A stretch of DNA of 64,000 nucleotides from Sphingobacterium shayense (GTDB lineage: Bacteria > Bacteroidota > Bacteroidia > Sphingobacteriales > Sphingobacteriaceae). Of this stretch, positions 1 through 8,022 are shown piece after piece. Every line of letters starts with the position of its first letter. The stretch's first letter is position 1. Below the pieces are notes generated by a model. It had not been told where the DNA came from. It saw nothing but the letters and a program-made list of their open reading frames with translations, and ran no database searches. The stretch spans positions 1-64,000 of the forward strand of contig NZ_JABMCQ010000006.1 of assembly GCF_013179575.1 (NCBI RefSeq), read 5' to 3'. The position numbers and the translations under genes are program-made.

Positions 1-196
1 CGCGATTCATTTCCTGTTCTAGCTTAATTTTAAAAGGAGAATAATAATTTACGATAGCGGTATCATTCTGAACTGAAGTGTCGATTTGATAATATTGTAC
101 CTTTTTTACCGTGGGATGTAACTGTGTTTTACAGGATATGACTAACAGCGGGATTGTTAAAAATGCCCAAATACTCCAGGAACGCTTCATACTCAT
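1..196 (-). CDS. Lipoprotein, 5' end only (probable 5'-nucleotidase C-terminal-domain type)
   Basis: Only the first ~65 codons are in the window; the gene runs off the left edge. The chosen ATG at 196 has GGAG seven bases upstream; a second in-frame ATG lies at 190. The product starts with a hydrophobic signal and a lipobox ending at Cys22 (LVISC), so it should be a lipid-anchored envelope protein. The mature part contains a segment with YQIDTSVQNDTAIVNYYSPF followed by KIKLEQEMN. From memory this resembles the start of small Bacteroidota lipoproteins carrying the 5'-nucleotidase C-terminal domain, which usually sit next to the metallophosphatase half of a split UshA-like enzyme. The assignment rests on a short stretch; the lipoprotein call is firm and the family is tentative. 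Confidence 0.5.
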   Translation of the reverse strand, partial: MSMKRSWSIWAFLTIPLLVISCKTQLHPTVKKVQYYQIDTSVQNDTAIVNYYSPFKIKLEQEMNR

Positions 197-258
197 GAAT
201 TTTCTCCAAAAGTACAGACTATAATTAAATTTCTTATAGGATGGGACAAATATCTTTT

Positions 259-293
259 AAAAAAAAGGACACTTAACGATATGCTAAGTGTCC
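259..293 (-). terminator. Rho-independent terminator of the sugar dehydrogenase gene
   Basis: Perfect 9-bp stem GGACACTTA (267-275) / TAAGTGTCC (285-293) with a 9-base loop. Read on the minus strand it is followed by a run of eight T (259-266). It lies just after the stop of the dehydrogenase gene at 314 and separates it from the lipoprotein gene downstream. Confidence 0.85.
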
Positions 294-313
294 TTCATTG
301 TTTTGTTTCAACT

Positions 314-1561
314 CTATTTTTTGGATATCTTGTACAGCTTGCCGCCGTCAGTTACCGTAAACAATTCGCCGTTATTGCCCTGTTTTATATCACGAAAGCG
401 TTGGCCCTCTTTCGCTAATAGGCGTTCCTCACCAACAACTTTATTGTCTTTGATGACGATGCGGGCAATATGGGTACTACTCAGTCCTGAGATAAATAAA
501 TTGTTCTTCCATTCTGGAATTACATCACTGTCATAAAAGGTGATTCCGCTGGGAGATAATACTGGATCCCAGTAATAAACAGGCTGTTCTAGACCTTCTT
601 TTTTCTGGATTACTGGATCACCAACTTTTTCTCCACTGTATTCTAGCCCATAGGTTATCTCCGGCCAACCATAATGCTTCCCAGGTTCCACTCTATTTAA
701 CTCGTCCCCACCTCTAGGCCCAAATTCAGTTTCCCATAGGTCTCCTGTCTCGGGGTGGAAGGCCATGCCTTGCACGTTACGATGTCCATAGGAATAAATC
801 TCTGGACGAGCATCTGCTTGAGAGGCAAACGGGTTGCCTTCCGCAGGTTTGCCATCTTTTGTAATTCGTATAATTTTGCCCAAGGCCGATGTTAAATCTG
901 CTGCTTGCGGGCGAGTCTCTAAATCTGATCGCTCTCCGGTACTTAAATATAAAAAACCATCTTTTCCAAATAATACCCGTCCGCCATAATGTAGTTTACC
1001 ATCGTAGGTTGGAAGTGCTTGATAAATAACGGATGCTTGTTCAATAGTTTTCTCATCGTCGGAAAGTCGGCCTTTTCCAACTGCCGTATGGTTTCCACCA
1101 TTAGCAGGTTCAGAGAATGCCCAATAAACTGTTCGGTTAGACGTGAAATCAGGATCTAAGGTAATTCCAAGTAACCCTCCTTGGCCGTCAGCATCAACTT
1201 TCGGTAAGCCGGTGATAGCCTCACTAACGGCTCCATCTACACCGACAATCCGCAACGTTCCTTCCCGCTCGGTGATTAATAATCGTCCGTCAGGTAATAC
1301 TGCAATAGCCCAAGGAGACTTAAGTTTGTCGGTAACAACGGTACTTTCATAAGCTGTCGTCGTTTTTACTCCAGCGATTCGGGTCTGTCCGTCAAAAGCC
1401 GGAGGATAATCGGTATTTGCTTTTTGTGTTTCCACGGGAGGATATATACTATCTGAAGCCGTGCTATCAGAAGAGGTACTCGTTGCCGCCGTATTATTGT
1501 TACATGAAGCCATAAATAAGCCGAATGCCGGTAGCAAAAATGCAGGTAGTTTGTTCTTCAT
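314..1561 (-). CDS. PQQ-dependent aldose sugar dehydrogenase, lipoprotein
   Basis: A member of the soluble PQQ glucose/aldose dehydrogenase family (Asd/YliI-like beta-propeller), about 415 residues from the chosen start. The start at 1561 gives a lipoprotein signal with lipobox FMASC ending at Cys20; a longer frame to 1600 would put 13 unlikely residues before it. After a Ser/Thr-rich linker the propeller contains the family-typical segments SPWAIAVLPDGRLLITEREG, GGLLGITLDPDF, HYGGRVLFGKDGFLYLSTGE and YSYGHRNVQGMAFHPETGDLW, then EFGPRGGDELN, all hallmarks of the family. It would oxidise aldoses at the cell surface or in the periplasm and feed electrons to the respiratory chain if PQQ is available. 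No PQQ synthesis genes are visible here. It appears to be a single-gene unit with its own terminator. Confidence 0.9.
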   Translation of the reverse strand: MKNKLPAFLLPAFGLFMASCNNNTAATSTSSDSTASDSIYPPVETQKANTDYPPAFDGQTRIAGVKTTTAYESTVVTDKLKSPWAIAVLPDGRLLITEREGTLRIVGVDGAVSEAITGLPKVDADGQGGLLGITLDPDFTSNRTVYWAFSEPANGGNHTAVGKGRLSDDEKTIEQASVIYQALPTYDGKLHYGGRVLFGKDGFLYLSTGERSDLETRPQAADLTSALGKIIRITKDGKPAEGNPFASQADARPEIYSYGHRNVQGMAFHPETGDLWETEFGPRGGDELNRVEPGKHYGWPEITYGLEYSGEKVGDPVIQKKEGLEQPVYYWDPVLSPSGITFYDSDVIPEWKNNLFISGLSSTHIARIVIKDNKVVGEERLLAKEGQRFRDIKQGNNGELFTVTDGGKLYKISKK

Positions 1562-1988
1562 ATGTTTGTCTGTTATGTTACGAAAGATCGTTATTGTCAT
1601 TACTTAATTTCACGACGGATATAATAGCGGTCCTTCTCTTACAATGTTTAGTTTTCTACGTTTAGGAAATTAACTGCAAAATACAAGAATTTGTTTCAAA
1701 TCACATCATAAAAAGTGATTAAATTTATATTTTCATGGGTCGCCTATTTCGTTGCTTCAATTAATTCCTAGAGCTAATATGCTATGAGAAATACTATTTA
1801 GCTACTTTTGGTAGACTTCCGCGGCTGATGTCTGTATGATTTTTAGATCGCGTCGTCCTTGGGTCGGACGTTTGCGATTCTCCTTAACTATCGTAAAAGA
1901 TACTGTTTAACCGAGTATAATATATTATACGAAATCCTATTTGTTTTTTTATTTTGTAAAACTCTGTAATATAAGTTTTTACGTGTAT
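1562..1988. other. Intergenic region between divergent genes
   Basis: This separates the divergent sugar dehydrogenase and lipoprotein genes. It holds no convincing ORF and no clear TAnnTTTG box on either strand. It is AT-rich toward 1900-1980, next to the repeated box at 1989-2008. Confidence 0.6.
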
Positions 1989-2008
1989 TGTAGTCATTTT
2001 GTAGTCGC
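1989..2008 (+). promoter_or_regulatory. 20-bp direct-repeat box, copy 1
   Basis: TGTAGTC-ATTT-TGTAGTC followed by GC: two copies of a 7-mer with an 11-bp period, about one DNA turn. The identical 20 bases occur at 5854-5873. Both copies lie 70-105 bp upstream of the first gene of a transcription unit. Tandem half-sites in phase suggest a regulator binding two adjacent sites on one face of the helix. The copies flank a TPR/HTH regulator gene, the obvious candidate to bind them, but that link is inference. Confidence 0.55.
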
Positions 2009-2110
2009 TGTTTTATTGAATCCGGTTCGTGAGCTACAGGGATGATTGGGTATATTGGGGTAATGATGAAAAAAATATTTTTTAATTATAGGGCGTTTAA
2101 TCGAACAAAA

Positions 2111-2752
2111 ATGAATCGTTATAGAATGATCTTTTGTGCGAGTGTGGTTGCTTTTTTGTTTGCTGGCTGCAATCAGATTTCCCAAAGTTTTAAAGATACT
2201 TTTAAGCAGCCCGCTCAGGGTGAAAAACAAGGAACATCTCGCATGATGAAACGGATGATGAATGAAGTTTTAACCAAAGAGAATTATTTAGATAACGCAG
2301 GATATCTTAGAGGAGTGAAACAGAAACTTGAGGATCTGCCTAAGTTTAAAGGCAAGTCGCTACAGGTATACAGTGATATCCATTTTTACGATGATGGTAG
2401 GGTGATGTTAAGTCTGCGGGATCCGGATATTTTAGAGAACGTTGATAGCTATACTTTTCGTGATGGCGAGTGGCAGGAGCCAGAGCCGGTTCAGGTGAGC
2501 AGCAGAGTAGATCTCGACCAGCAAGTTTTATCGCTCGATTCGATAGATTTCGGTACAGTTACAAAACTTTACAACTATTTGAGTAAAGAATCGGAAAAGA
2601 TTGACGGCGCAGAAGATGTTAATCATATTTACTTGATAATTAGACCTACATTGATCGACAATCAATGGTATTCCTCAGTGCAAGGGGCTCGGGGGACGTA
2701 TAGCCTGCGTGCTATGTTGTCCGGCGAAATAATAAAGTTTGAACGAGATTAA
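2111..2752 (+). CDS. Uncharacterised lipoprotein
   Basis: I do not recognise this family. The frame is open from 2042, but the ATG at 2111 gives a clean signal (MNRYRMIFCASVVAFLFAGC) with the lipobox Cys at residue 20, so that start is preferred; product about 213 residues. The mature protein is soluble and charged, with an early Met-rich segment (SRMMKRMMNEVLTKENYLDN) and a later region resembling a beta-rich sensor or binding fold. It is followed directly by a membrane protein gene that begins 10 bp after its stop, so the two are almost certainly cotranscribed. Its upstream region carries the 20-bp box shared with the SPFH operon, which suggests common control. Confidence 0.75.
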   Translation: MNRYRMIFCASVVAFLFAGCNQISQSFKDTFKQPAQGEKQGTSRMMKRMMNEVLTKENYLDNAGYLRGVKQKLEDLPKFKGKSLQVYSDIHFYDDGRVMLSLRDPDILENVDSYTFRDGEWQEPEPVQVSSRVDLDQQVLSLDSIDFGTVTKLYNYLSKESEKIDGAEDVNHIYLIIRPTLIDNQWYSSVQGARGTYSLRAMLSGEIIKFERD

Positions 2753-2762
2753 TAAACAAGGT

Positions 2763-3749
2763 ATGTCTAGAAGCTTTTGGGTATTGTATTTAATGTTTTT
2801 CATCTTTGTCTTTCCGATGATATTTGAGTACGCTCCGGTTATGCTAGGAGGAAGCAGTATGTTCGGTTATACATCATCTTGGATATCTATTCTTTACCTT
2901 TCTATCGGTAGCGTAGGGTGGATATTGTTTATTGTTGCCTATTATTTAAAAATGGTGCGGCCGGGGATAGTGATGCAAAAAAGTGCAAATAAAACTTTAC
3001 AAGAAGGGATTCTACGCGTAGCTCGAGTCGAGTCGAAGAAGATTTTAAAGGATGCACAAAACCATCAGGAGCTGGAACTAGAATTGAGTTTTAAGAACTT
3101 GTCAAATGTGTCGGTTAAAATCCCCTACGAATTAAATGACGGCTCGCCGGAGAAAAAACGGTTTGAAGTAGGGAAGAACGTGGATATTCGTATTAATCCT
3201 AGTATGGGCGCGCCGCTGATCATCATAGATGGTTCTTGGTTTGGAAAACGCAATATTTTAAACCCATATAATCTGGGATTGATTTTCCTTGCAATATTTT
3301 GTGTGAGCTATCTGGTATTCTCTTATTGGTTTCAAAATAACGGAATGGGTTGGCGTTTTCTACACTTTTGGCATCCGTGGGTTACTATTCCGTATTATGG
3401 TTTGTTTTTCGGCCTTTTAGTTGGTCAATTTCTATTTGGAGAGGTGATGGGGGTGCATACCAAAAGAGCAAATATGGATCGCAAAATTCTTATAAAAGGG
3501 AAGACCGCTATAGCGAAGTTACGCGAAAGGAACCAAACAGGCTTGTACATTAACGAACAACCACAAATACGGTTTGAATTTGAGTTTACAGATGATCAGG
3601 GGCAAATCCGCGTCGGTAGTGTTAAAAAGATAGTCAATCTTTTGGAATTACATACTATCAATGTAACTGAGTTGCCTATTTTTTATTTACCAGAGGATCC
3701 ATCAAAAGTCCTTTTGGCGGAGGATTTTTATTTTGATGAAAATTATTAG
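2763..3749 (+). CDS. Four-TM protein with two DUF3592-like extramembrane domains
   Basis: About 328 residues from the first ATG; the frame also opens at a TTG (2739) that overlaps the upstream gene. The layout looks duplicated: two membrane segments (residues about 6-25 and 40-62), a soluble beta-rich domain (about 80-160), two more membrane segments (about 172-192 and 208-228), and a second soluble domain (about 240-328). Both soluble parts have the feel of DUF3592: a charged start (RVARVESKKILKDA; KGKTAIAKLRERN), alternating beta strands, and an ending near a Pro/Asp motif (the second ends FYLPEDPSKVLLAEDFYF). DUF3592 proteins are membrane proteins of unknown function. It is likely cotranscribed with the lipoprotein upstream. 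The DUF assignment is by pattern only. Confidence 0.7.
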   Translation: MSRSFWVLYLMFFIFVFPMIFEYAPVMLGGSSMFGYTSSWISILYLSIGSVGWILFIVAYYLKMVRPGIVMQKSANKTLQEGILRVARVESKKILKDAQNHQELELELSFKNLSNVSVKIPYELNDGSPEKKRFEVGKNVDIRINPSMGAPLIIIDGSWFGKRNILNPYNLGLIFLAIFCVSYLVFSYWFQNNGMGWRFLHFWHPWVTIPYYGLFFGLLVGQFLFGEVMGVHTKRANMDRKILIKGKTAIAKLRERNQTGLYINEQPQIRFEFEFTDDQGQIRVGSVKKIVNLLELHTINVTELPIFYLPEDPSKVLLAEDFYFDENY

Positions 3750-3970
3750 TTACAATTATCTTTTTTGTTAAAAAGTAAAACGCCATCCCGTATTCTTTGA
3801 TAGCGACTTGCTTTCAGCTCTTTTGATCCTTGAAAAGAGACTCTAAAAAAGGAGACCTGAGATGGGATGGCAACCCCATGAATTTGAATTAATTTGATAT
3901 ATTTAGCTTTTGAGCCAAATAAACGGCGTAATTTACTATTTGGCTTCTTACAATTTATTCAAATTAACTC
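3750..3970 (+). other. Spacer with nested inverted repeats (possible structured RNA or terminator)
   Basis: Three inverted repeats sit here. GCCATCCC (from 3782) pairs with GGGATGGC (ending about 3871) across ~70 bases. Inside is a tight hairpin CTCTTTT-GATCCTTG-AAAAGAG near 3818-3839. Further on, AGCCAAAT pairs with ATTTGGCT (about 3913-3945). The first two could form one branched fold. None is followed by a clear T-run, so a simple terminator is not assured. The region precedes the TPR/HTH regulator gene and may be its leader. Confidence 0.4.
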
Positions 3971-5800
3971 ATGTCGAATATTCAATATTTTGTTTGCGTA
4001 GCCTTCATTCTATTAAGCTATACTGTGAATGCGCAGGGGAATACTCTGGCGGCGTTATTGGATAAAGCAAAGTCAGCTCGTATGGACGCGAATGCTGAGG
4101 AAAATTATCGTTTGCTTCATCAAGCAGAGCAACGAGCCGATCTTGAGAATTATCCCATTGAACGTGGAAAATTATTCTCCGAATTGAGTAAACATTATTT
4201 AGTAACTGACAATTTTGATCGTGCAAAAATATACGTCGATAGTAACTTAACCCTTTCAAAAGCCTCTCGGAATGACCTCGCGTTGGCGCATGCATATACC
4301 GGAGCAGCAACGTATTATAATTATTTGGATATCGGGAATCTTGCGGTGGAATATGCGCAACGGACAACGGAAGTTTTGAAACGATCTCCTGATGCTTCGC
4401 TCGCTGCCAGAGCCTATTATATTCTTTACGGTGTATATTCTGGATGGGATGATCTGGCTTTAACAAGTAAGTACGCAAAATTGGCAATCGAAAATTCTAA
4501 ACTAGCGAAAGACTTTGAACTTCTTGCAAATTCATACAGTGCTTATTCAACGGTAATGGAATATCAATATCGTAAGAATAAAGAAGGTATTTATTTAGAT
4601 AGTATTGCTCATTATCTGCATCTTTCATTAAATGTTTTTGAAACAAATCCTTCAGCAGTGAGTAAGCGGACATATGCGATTTCTAATGTGAATCTTGCAA
4701 ATTATTTTTTTCGATACGGGGATGAAAAAAAGCCAGCGATACAGGATAGTATATTGAAGTATACGAATGCGGCTAAAGAGATTTATCTGATTCATGACAG
4801 GAGTTATTTGATTATGGGAAACGTAAACGGCTTACTTGCTGAGGTAGCTAAGGTACGTGGTAATGATCAGGTCGCTGAAAGCTATTTAATGGATTCCTAC
4901 ATTCATCTGCGTGCTTCAAAGGCTCCTTCCTATTACGCGCTAGCTAATGTTACCCAGGGATTGAGTGATTTCTATAGCGAGCGAAACGATTTTGAGAAAG
5001 CACTATTTTATCAAAAAAAGAAACAAGAATTTGAACAGAAAATCTTCGATGAAGCGGAGATGCGGCAAACAAAACGGTTAGAAACACAGTTCGAAAATAA
5101 ACAATTGCAAGCACAAATACAGGTTGCGCAGGATCGAGAAAGTCAGCGGCGTATTCAAATAGTACTATTGATTGGACTTTGTTTGCTTTTGGTAATCGTG
5201 GTGTTTCTAATTCGAATATCGAGTAAGAATAAGCATAGGCTAGATCGAGAGCGCAATTTAAGATTGCAGCAACAAAAGGATGATAATGAAAGGCAAGCAA
5301 AATTGCAACAGCAAATTCAACTGGAAGAGCAGGCTAGGTTACGATCAGAACAGGAACTTCTTTACATTAAACAAGATCAATTACAAAAAGAAGCTATGGC
5401 CGACGCGTTGCAGATCGATCGAAAAAATAGGCTCTTACTTCAACTCAAGGAGAAATTTAAACAATTCGAGACAACCGAAAATGGGAGATTCATCGATCGA
5501 ATAATTAAGGAAGAAATGCGACTGGAAGAAAAAGTGGAACAATCCGCAAGAGCATTTAAAGACATTCACCCAGACTTTTTTGAGAAGCTTAAAATCCAGT
5601 CAGGAGATAAACTCTCAGCACTTGAGCTCAAACATTGTGCATACATGCATTTACAGTTATCGACCAAAGAGATTGCTGCCGCATTTCATATTGAACCCAA
5701 AAGTGTACGCGTTAGCAAATATCGAATTAAACAAAAGCTTCAACTACCTAAAGAAACGGAGTTAAATAATTACCTTCAAACACTCGTTAATAATTCTTAA
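3971..5800 (+). CDS. Membrane-anchored TPR signalling protein with C-terminal LuxR-like helix-turn-helix
   Basis: 609 residues in an architecture common in Bacteroidota: a signal peptide ending near VNAQG (residue 22), alpha-helical TPR-like repeats in the periplasmic part (about 25-375), one membrane span (about 395-415, IVLLIGLCLLLVIVVFLIRI), a Gln/Glu-rich cytoplasmic coiled coil (about 420-505), and a C-terminal helix-turn-helix (about 545-605). The HTH contains ALELKHCAYMHLQLSTKEIA then KSVRVSKYRIKQKL, the LuxR/GerE-like pattern. It could sense a periplasmic or envelope signal and regulate transcription while tethered to the membrane. It sits between two units that share an identical upstream box, making it their likely regulator. 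No kinase or receiver domain is present. Confidence 0.85.
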   Translation: MSNIQYFVCVAFILLSYTVNAQGNTLAALLDKAKSARMDANAEENYRLLHQAEQRADLENYPIERGKLFSELSKHYLVTDNFDRAKIYVDSNLTLSKASRNDLALAHAYTGAATYYNYLDIGNLAVEYAQRTTEVLKRSPDASLAARAYYILYGVYSGWDDLALTSKYAKLAIENSKLAKDFELLANSYSAYSTVMEYQYRKNKEGIYLDSIAHYLHLSLNVFETNPSAVSKRTYAISNVNLANYFFRYGDEKKPAIQDSILKYTNAAKEIYLIHDRSYLIMGNVNGLLAEVAKVRGNDQVAESYLMDSYIHLRASKAPSYYALANVTQGLSDFYSERNDFEKALFYQKKKQEFEQKIFDEAEMRQTKRLETQFENKQLQAQIQVAQDRESQRRIQIVLLIGLCLLLVIVVFLIRISSKNKHRLDRERNLRLQQQKDDNERQAKLQQQIQLEEQARLRSEQELLYIKQDQLQKEAMADALQIDRKNRLLLQLKEKFKQFETTENGRFIDRIIKEEMRLEEKVEQSARAFKDIHPDFFEKLKIQSGDKLSALELKHCAYMHLQLSTKEIAAAFHIEPKSVRVSKYRIKQKLQLPKETELNNYLQTLVNNS

Positions 5801-5853
5801 AGTGAAATTGATTTAAAATTATAAGTAACTTATAGTCAGGTAGATATTTAATG

Positions 5854-5873
5854 TGTAGTCATTTTGTAGTCGC
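5854..5873 (+). promoter_or_regulatory. 20-bp direct-repeat box, copy 2
   Basis: Exact second copy of the box at 1989-2008, 73 bp upstream of the SPFH gene start. The flanks of the two copies do not match, so the conservation is confined to the box, as expected for a binding site or promoter core rather than a recent duplication. Confidence 0.55.
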
Positions 5874-5945
5874 CTGATTTATACCATTTTCATTTGGTCT
5901 GTCGTAGATTTAAAAACACAGTTTTATAAACTTAAAATCGACGCG

Positions 5946-6920
5946 ATGGATAAACGTTCTAATTTTTTACCTTTTATAGAGGTTATTGAATGGCACGATC
6001 AGCCCACAACAGTAATGATGTGGAAAGTGCCGGATGAAGATCGAGAGATAAAAAATGGTGCAAAGCTCATTGTGCGAGAGGGGCAGGCCAGCATGTTTAT
6101 GACACAGGGAACGGTTGCTGATATTTTTCAAGCGGGCGCTCACGCCTTGCAGACACAAAATATTCCAATATTGACCCGCATAAAAGGATGGAAATATGGT
6201 TTTGAAAGCCCATTTAAAGCAGACGTATTTTATTTTGCACTAAAACAGTTTCTGAATTTAAAATGGGGAACACCCTCCCCGGTAATTCTGCGGGATCCAC
6301 AATTTGGGCAAGTGCGTCTACGTGCATTTGGGAGTTATAATGTTCGTATTAGCAATATAGAACGTTTTTTTCGTGAATATGCAGGGGTCAGCGCCGAATT
6401 GACGATTAAAGATTTCGAAGTGAAACTTCGAGATTATATAGCACCGAAATTTGCAGAGGCATTGGCGCAGTTACAGATACCTACATTGGATATCGCACGT
6501 AACCTTTCGGTATTAAATAATCAAATAGAACCGTTAATACTGCCTTATTTTGAAGATCTTGGAATAACTATAACACAGTTTACTGTTACCTCCGTCAGCC
6601 TGCCACAACAGGTTACTGAATTTTTTGATAAAGTTACTGGGATGAATATGGTTGGGGATGATGCAGCGCGGTTTCGAGAATTTAATACATCGTTAGCAAT
6701 TGGTTCTCCAAATAGTGTAATAGCGGGCGATGTTCAGCAGGGGGTGGGTTTAGGTTTATTGATCAAAGAAATGCAAAATCAGCCAGTTAACGATACGTCG
6801 GGAACTTCATCAACCGACATTACAGCGTCATTACAACAATTAAAAAAGCTTTTTGATTCAGGGTTAATTGATGAAAATGAGTACAAGGATAAGAAGACTG
6901 AATTGCTATCAAAACTATAA
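5946..6920 (+). CDS. SPFH/Band-7 protein with C-terminal SHOCT domain (YdjI/virion-core-like)
   Basis: 324 residues, no signal peptide. The body (about 20-245) is an SPFH/Band-7-type domain of the YdjI class, with segments such as MMWKVPDEDREIKNGAKLIV, GQVRLRAFGSYNVRISN and TITQFTVTSVSLPQQVTEFF. Residues about 290-322 form a SHOCT motif (LKKLFDSGLIDENEYKDKK), a short helical hairpin common at the ends of multimerising membrane-stress proteins. In Bacillus subtilis a YdjI-type protein is encoded with zinc-ribbon and membrane partners and PspA; here the partners are zinc-ribbon proteins and no PspA is seen. First gene of a four-gene unit with small gaps (7, 10 and 38 bp). Probable role: membrane-associated scaffold in envelope stress, by family analogy. 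Confidence 0.85.
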   Translation: MDKRSNFLPFIEVIEWHDQPTTVMMWKVPDEDREIKNGAKLIVREGQASMFMTQGTVADIFQAGAHALQTQNIPILTRIKGWKYGFESPFKADVFYFALKQFLNLKWGTPSPVILRDPQFGQVRLRAFGSYNVRISNIERFFREYAGVSAELTIKDFEVKLRDYIAPKFAEALAQLQIPTLDIARNLSVLNNQIEPLILPYFEDLGITITQFTVTSVSLPQQVTEFFDKVTGMNMVGDDAARFREFNTSLAIGSPNSVIAGDVQQGVGLGLLIKEMQNQPVNDTSGTSSTDITASLQQLKKLFDSGLIDENEYKDKKTELLSKL

Positions 6921-6927
6921 TTAAACG

Positions 6928-7170
6928 ATGGACGACCCAGAAAAAAAAACACTATCAATAGTCGAGCGACTAAAGAAGAAAGCGTTAGAACAAAAGCGAG
7001 AGAAGGTCACTACTCAACCTTTGAGAACGACGGTTCTACAATGTCCAGATTGCGGTGCAGCACGTGCAAAGGTAGACGGCTTAACACGTTGCGCATATTG
7101 TGGGCGGCAATTGATGGAAGTGGAGTTGACCGACGGCATAAATATAACATCAAAAGATAATTCACCTTAA
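6928..7170 (+). CDS. Small zinc-ribbon protein
   Basis: 80 residues. A Lys-rich, probably helical N-terminal half (SIVERLKKKALEQKREKV) precedes one zinc ribbon with two CxxC knuckles: CPDCG at about 39-43 and CAYCG at about 56-60. It has no membrane span or signal peptide. It starts 7 bp after the SPFH gene stop, so it is translated from the same message. Small zinc-ribbon partners are typical of SPFH/YdjI-type clusters, where they probably mediate protein-protein contacts; the exact function is unknown. Confidence 0.75.
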   Translation: MDDPEKKTLSIVERLKKKALEQKREKVTTQPLRTTVLQCPDCGAARAKVDGLTRCAYCGRQLMEVELTDGINITSKDNSP

Positions 7171-7180
7171 TAAATAAGAT

Positions 7181-7984
7181 ATGCTTAATATTTTTGGATT
7201 TAATAAGAATGAAGAAACCAGTCAGCGAGATAATATTCAACAACCAGAGACCGCTACACCTTTCGGTCGTTTACAGATTTTTTTGGGGAAACTCGACGAC
7301 CGTGCCCAGGAAATTGCGAAGGAGGTTGAAGAATCCGCGCAGCTTATTGCTGATGCAGATACAGACCCTTATAAGCGGAGCTTTTTACAGTTTAAATCTG
7401 CGATAATAGCACAATTTACACAGATTATTCAGAAAGCGAGTTCGACCTATCAGACAAAAGTGATTCCTTCTGCACGCGGAATGGAGATGCTTGAGATCGC
7501 GCCTTATTATAGTGAGTGGAATGCTCGAATGGTTAATATGATGGAGAAATTGTTCAATGGCGTGCTAGAACGTGACCTAGAAAAAGAATATGCACTTACT
7601 ATGGAGGAGTACAATTTGGCGGTTGATGCTTTCCATTGTAGTCAATGTGGTGCAAAGCTCGATATTAATAGATTCTATTTTCAATCAAGCTATATCACAT
7701 GTGAGTATTGCCAGACACAAAATACGTTTGATCCTGGAAGTAAAGCACGAATGATCGAACATATTGTGCAACCCTTGGCGCGTGCACGTTGTAAAGATTT
7801 ATATCAAATTTATCAAAACAAAAAAATGCAGACAAGTAAAAGGGATGCTAGAGATGAGCATGAGGCTTACCTAGATGTGCTTATAACAGAGATGAATTCA
7901 ATATTACCAGGGATGGAGCAGCAACATCAAAGCTATAGAGCTCGCCTGGTAAGAGATTTCGAGAATGACATTTTACCATGGTAA
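7181..7984 (+). CDS. Zinc-ribbon protein of the SPFH cluster
   Basis: 267 residues, cytoplasmic by appearance. The N-terminal ~140 residues are predicted helical and charged. A zinc ribbon lies in the middle: CSQCG at about 152-156 and CEYCQ at about 173-177, separated by an aromatic-rich loop (FYFQSSYI). The C-terminal ~85 residues are again helical. I do not know a named family. It lies 10 bp after the small zinc-ribbon gene and before the DUF6620-like gene, so it is probably a structural partner of the SPFH scaffold. Confidence 0.75.
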   Translation: MLNIFGFNKNEETSQRDNIQQPETATPFGRLQIFLGKLDDRAQEIAKEVEESAQLIADADTDPYKRSFLQFKSAIIAQFTQIIQKASSTYQTKVIPSARGMEMLEIAPYYSEWNARMVNMMEKLFNGVLERDLEKEYALTMEEYNLAVDAFHCSQCGAKLDINRFYFQSSYITCEYCQTQNTFDPGSKARMIEHIVQPLARARCKDLYQIYQNKKMQTSKRDARDEHEAYLDVLITEMNSILPGMEQQHQSYRARLVRDFENDILPW

Positions 7985-8022
7985 AGTAAGATAACTAAAT
8001 GAACACTTAAAAATAAAATATC

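Noticed and set aside
3350-3553. 67-codon plus-strand frame within the DUF3592-like gene
   Set aside because: Alternative frame of a well-supported gene.
4005-4487. 160-codon minus-strand frame inside the TPR/HTH regulator gene
   Set aside because: It lies fully within a gene with clear domains on the other strand and has no start signal or domain.
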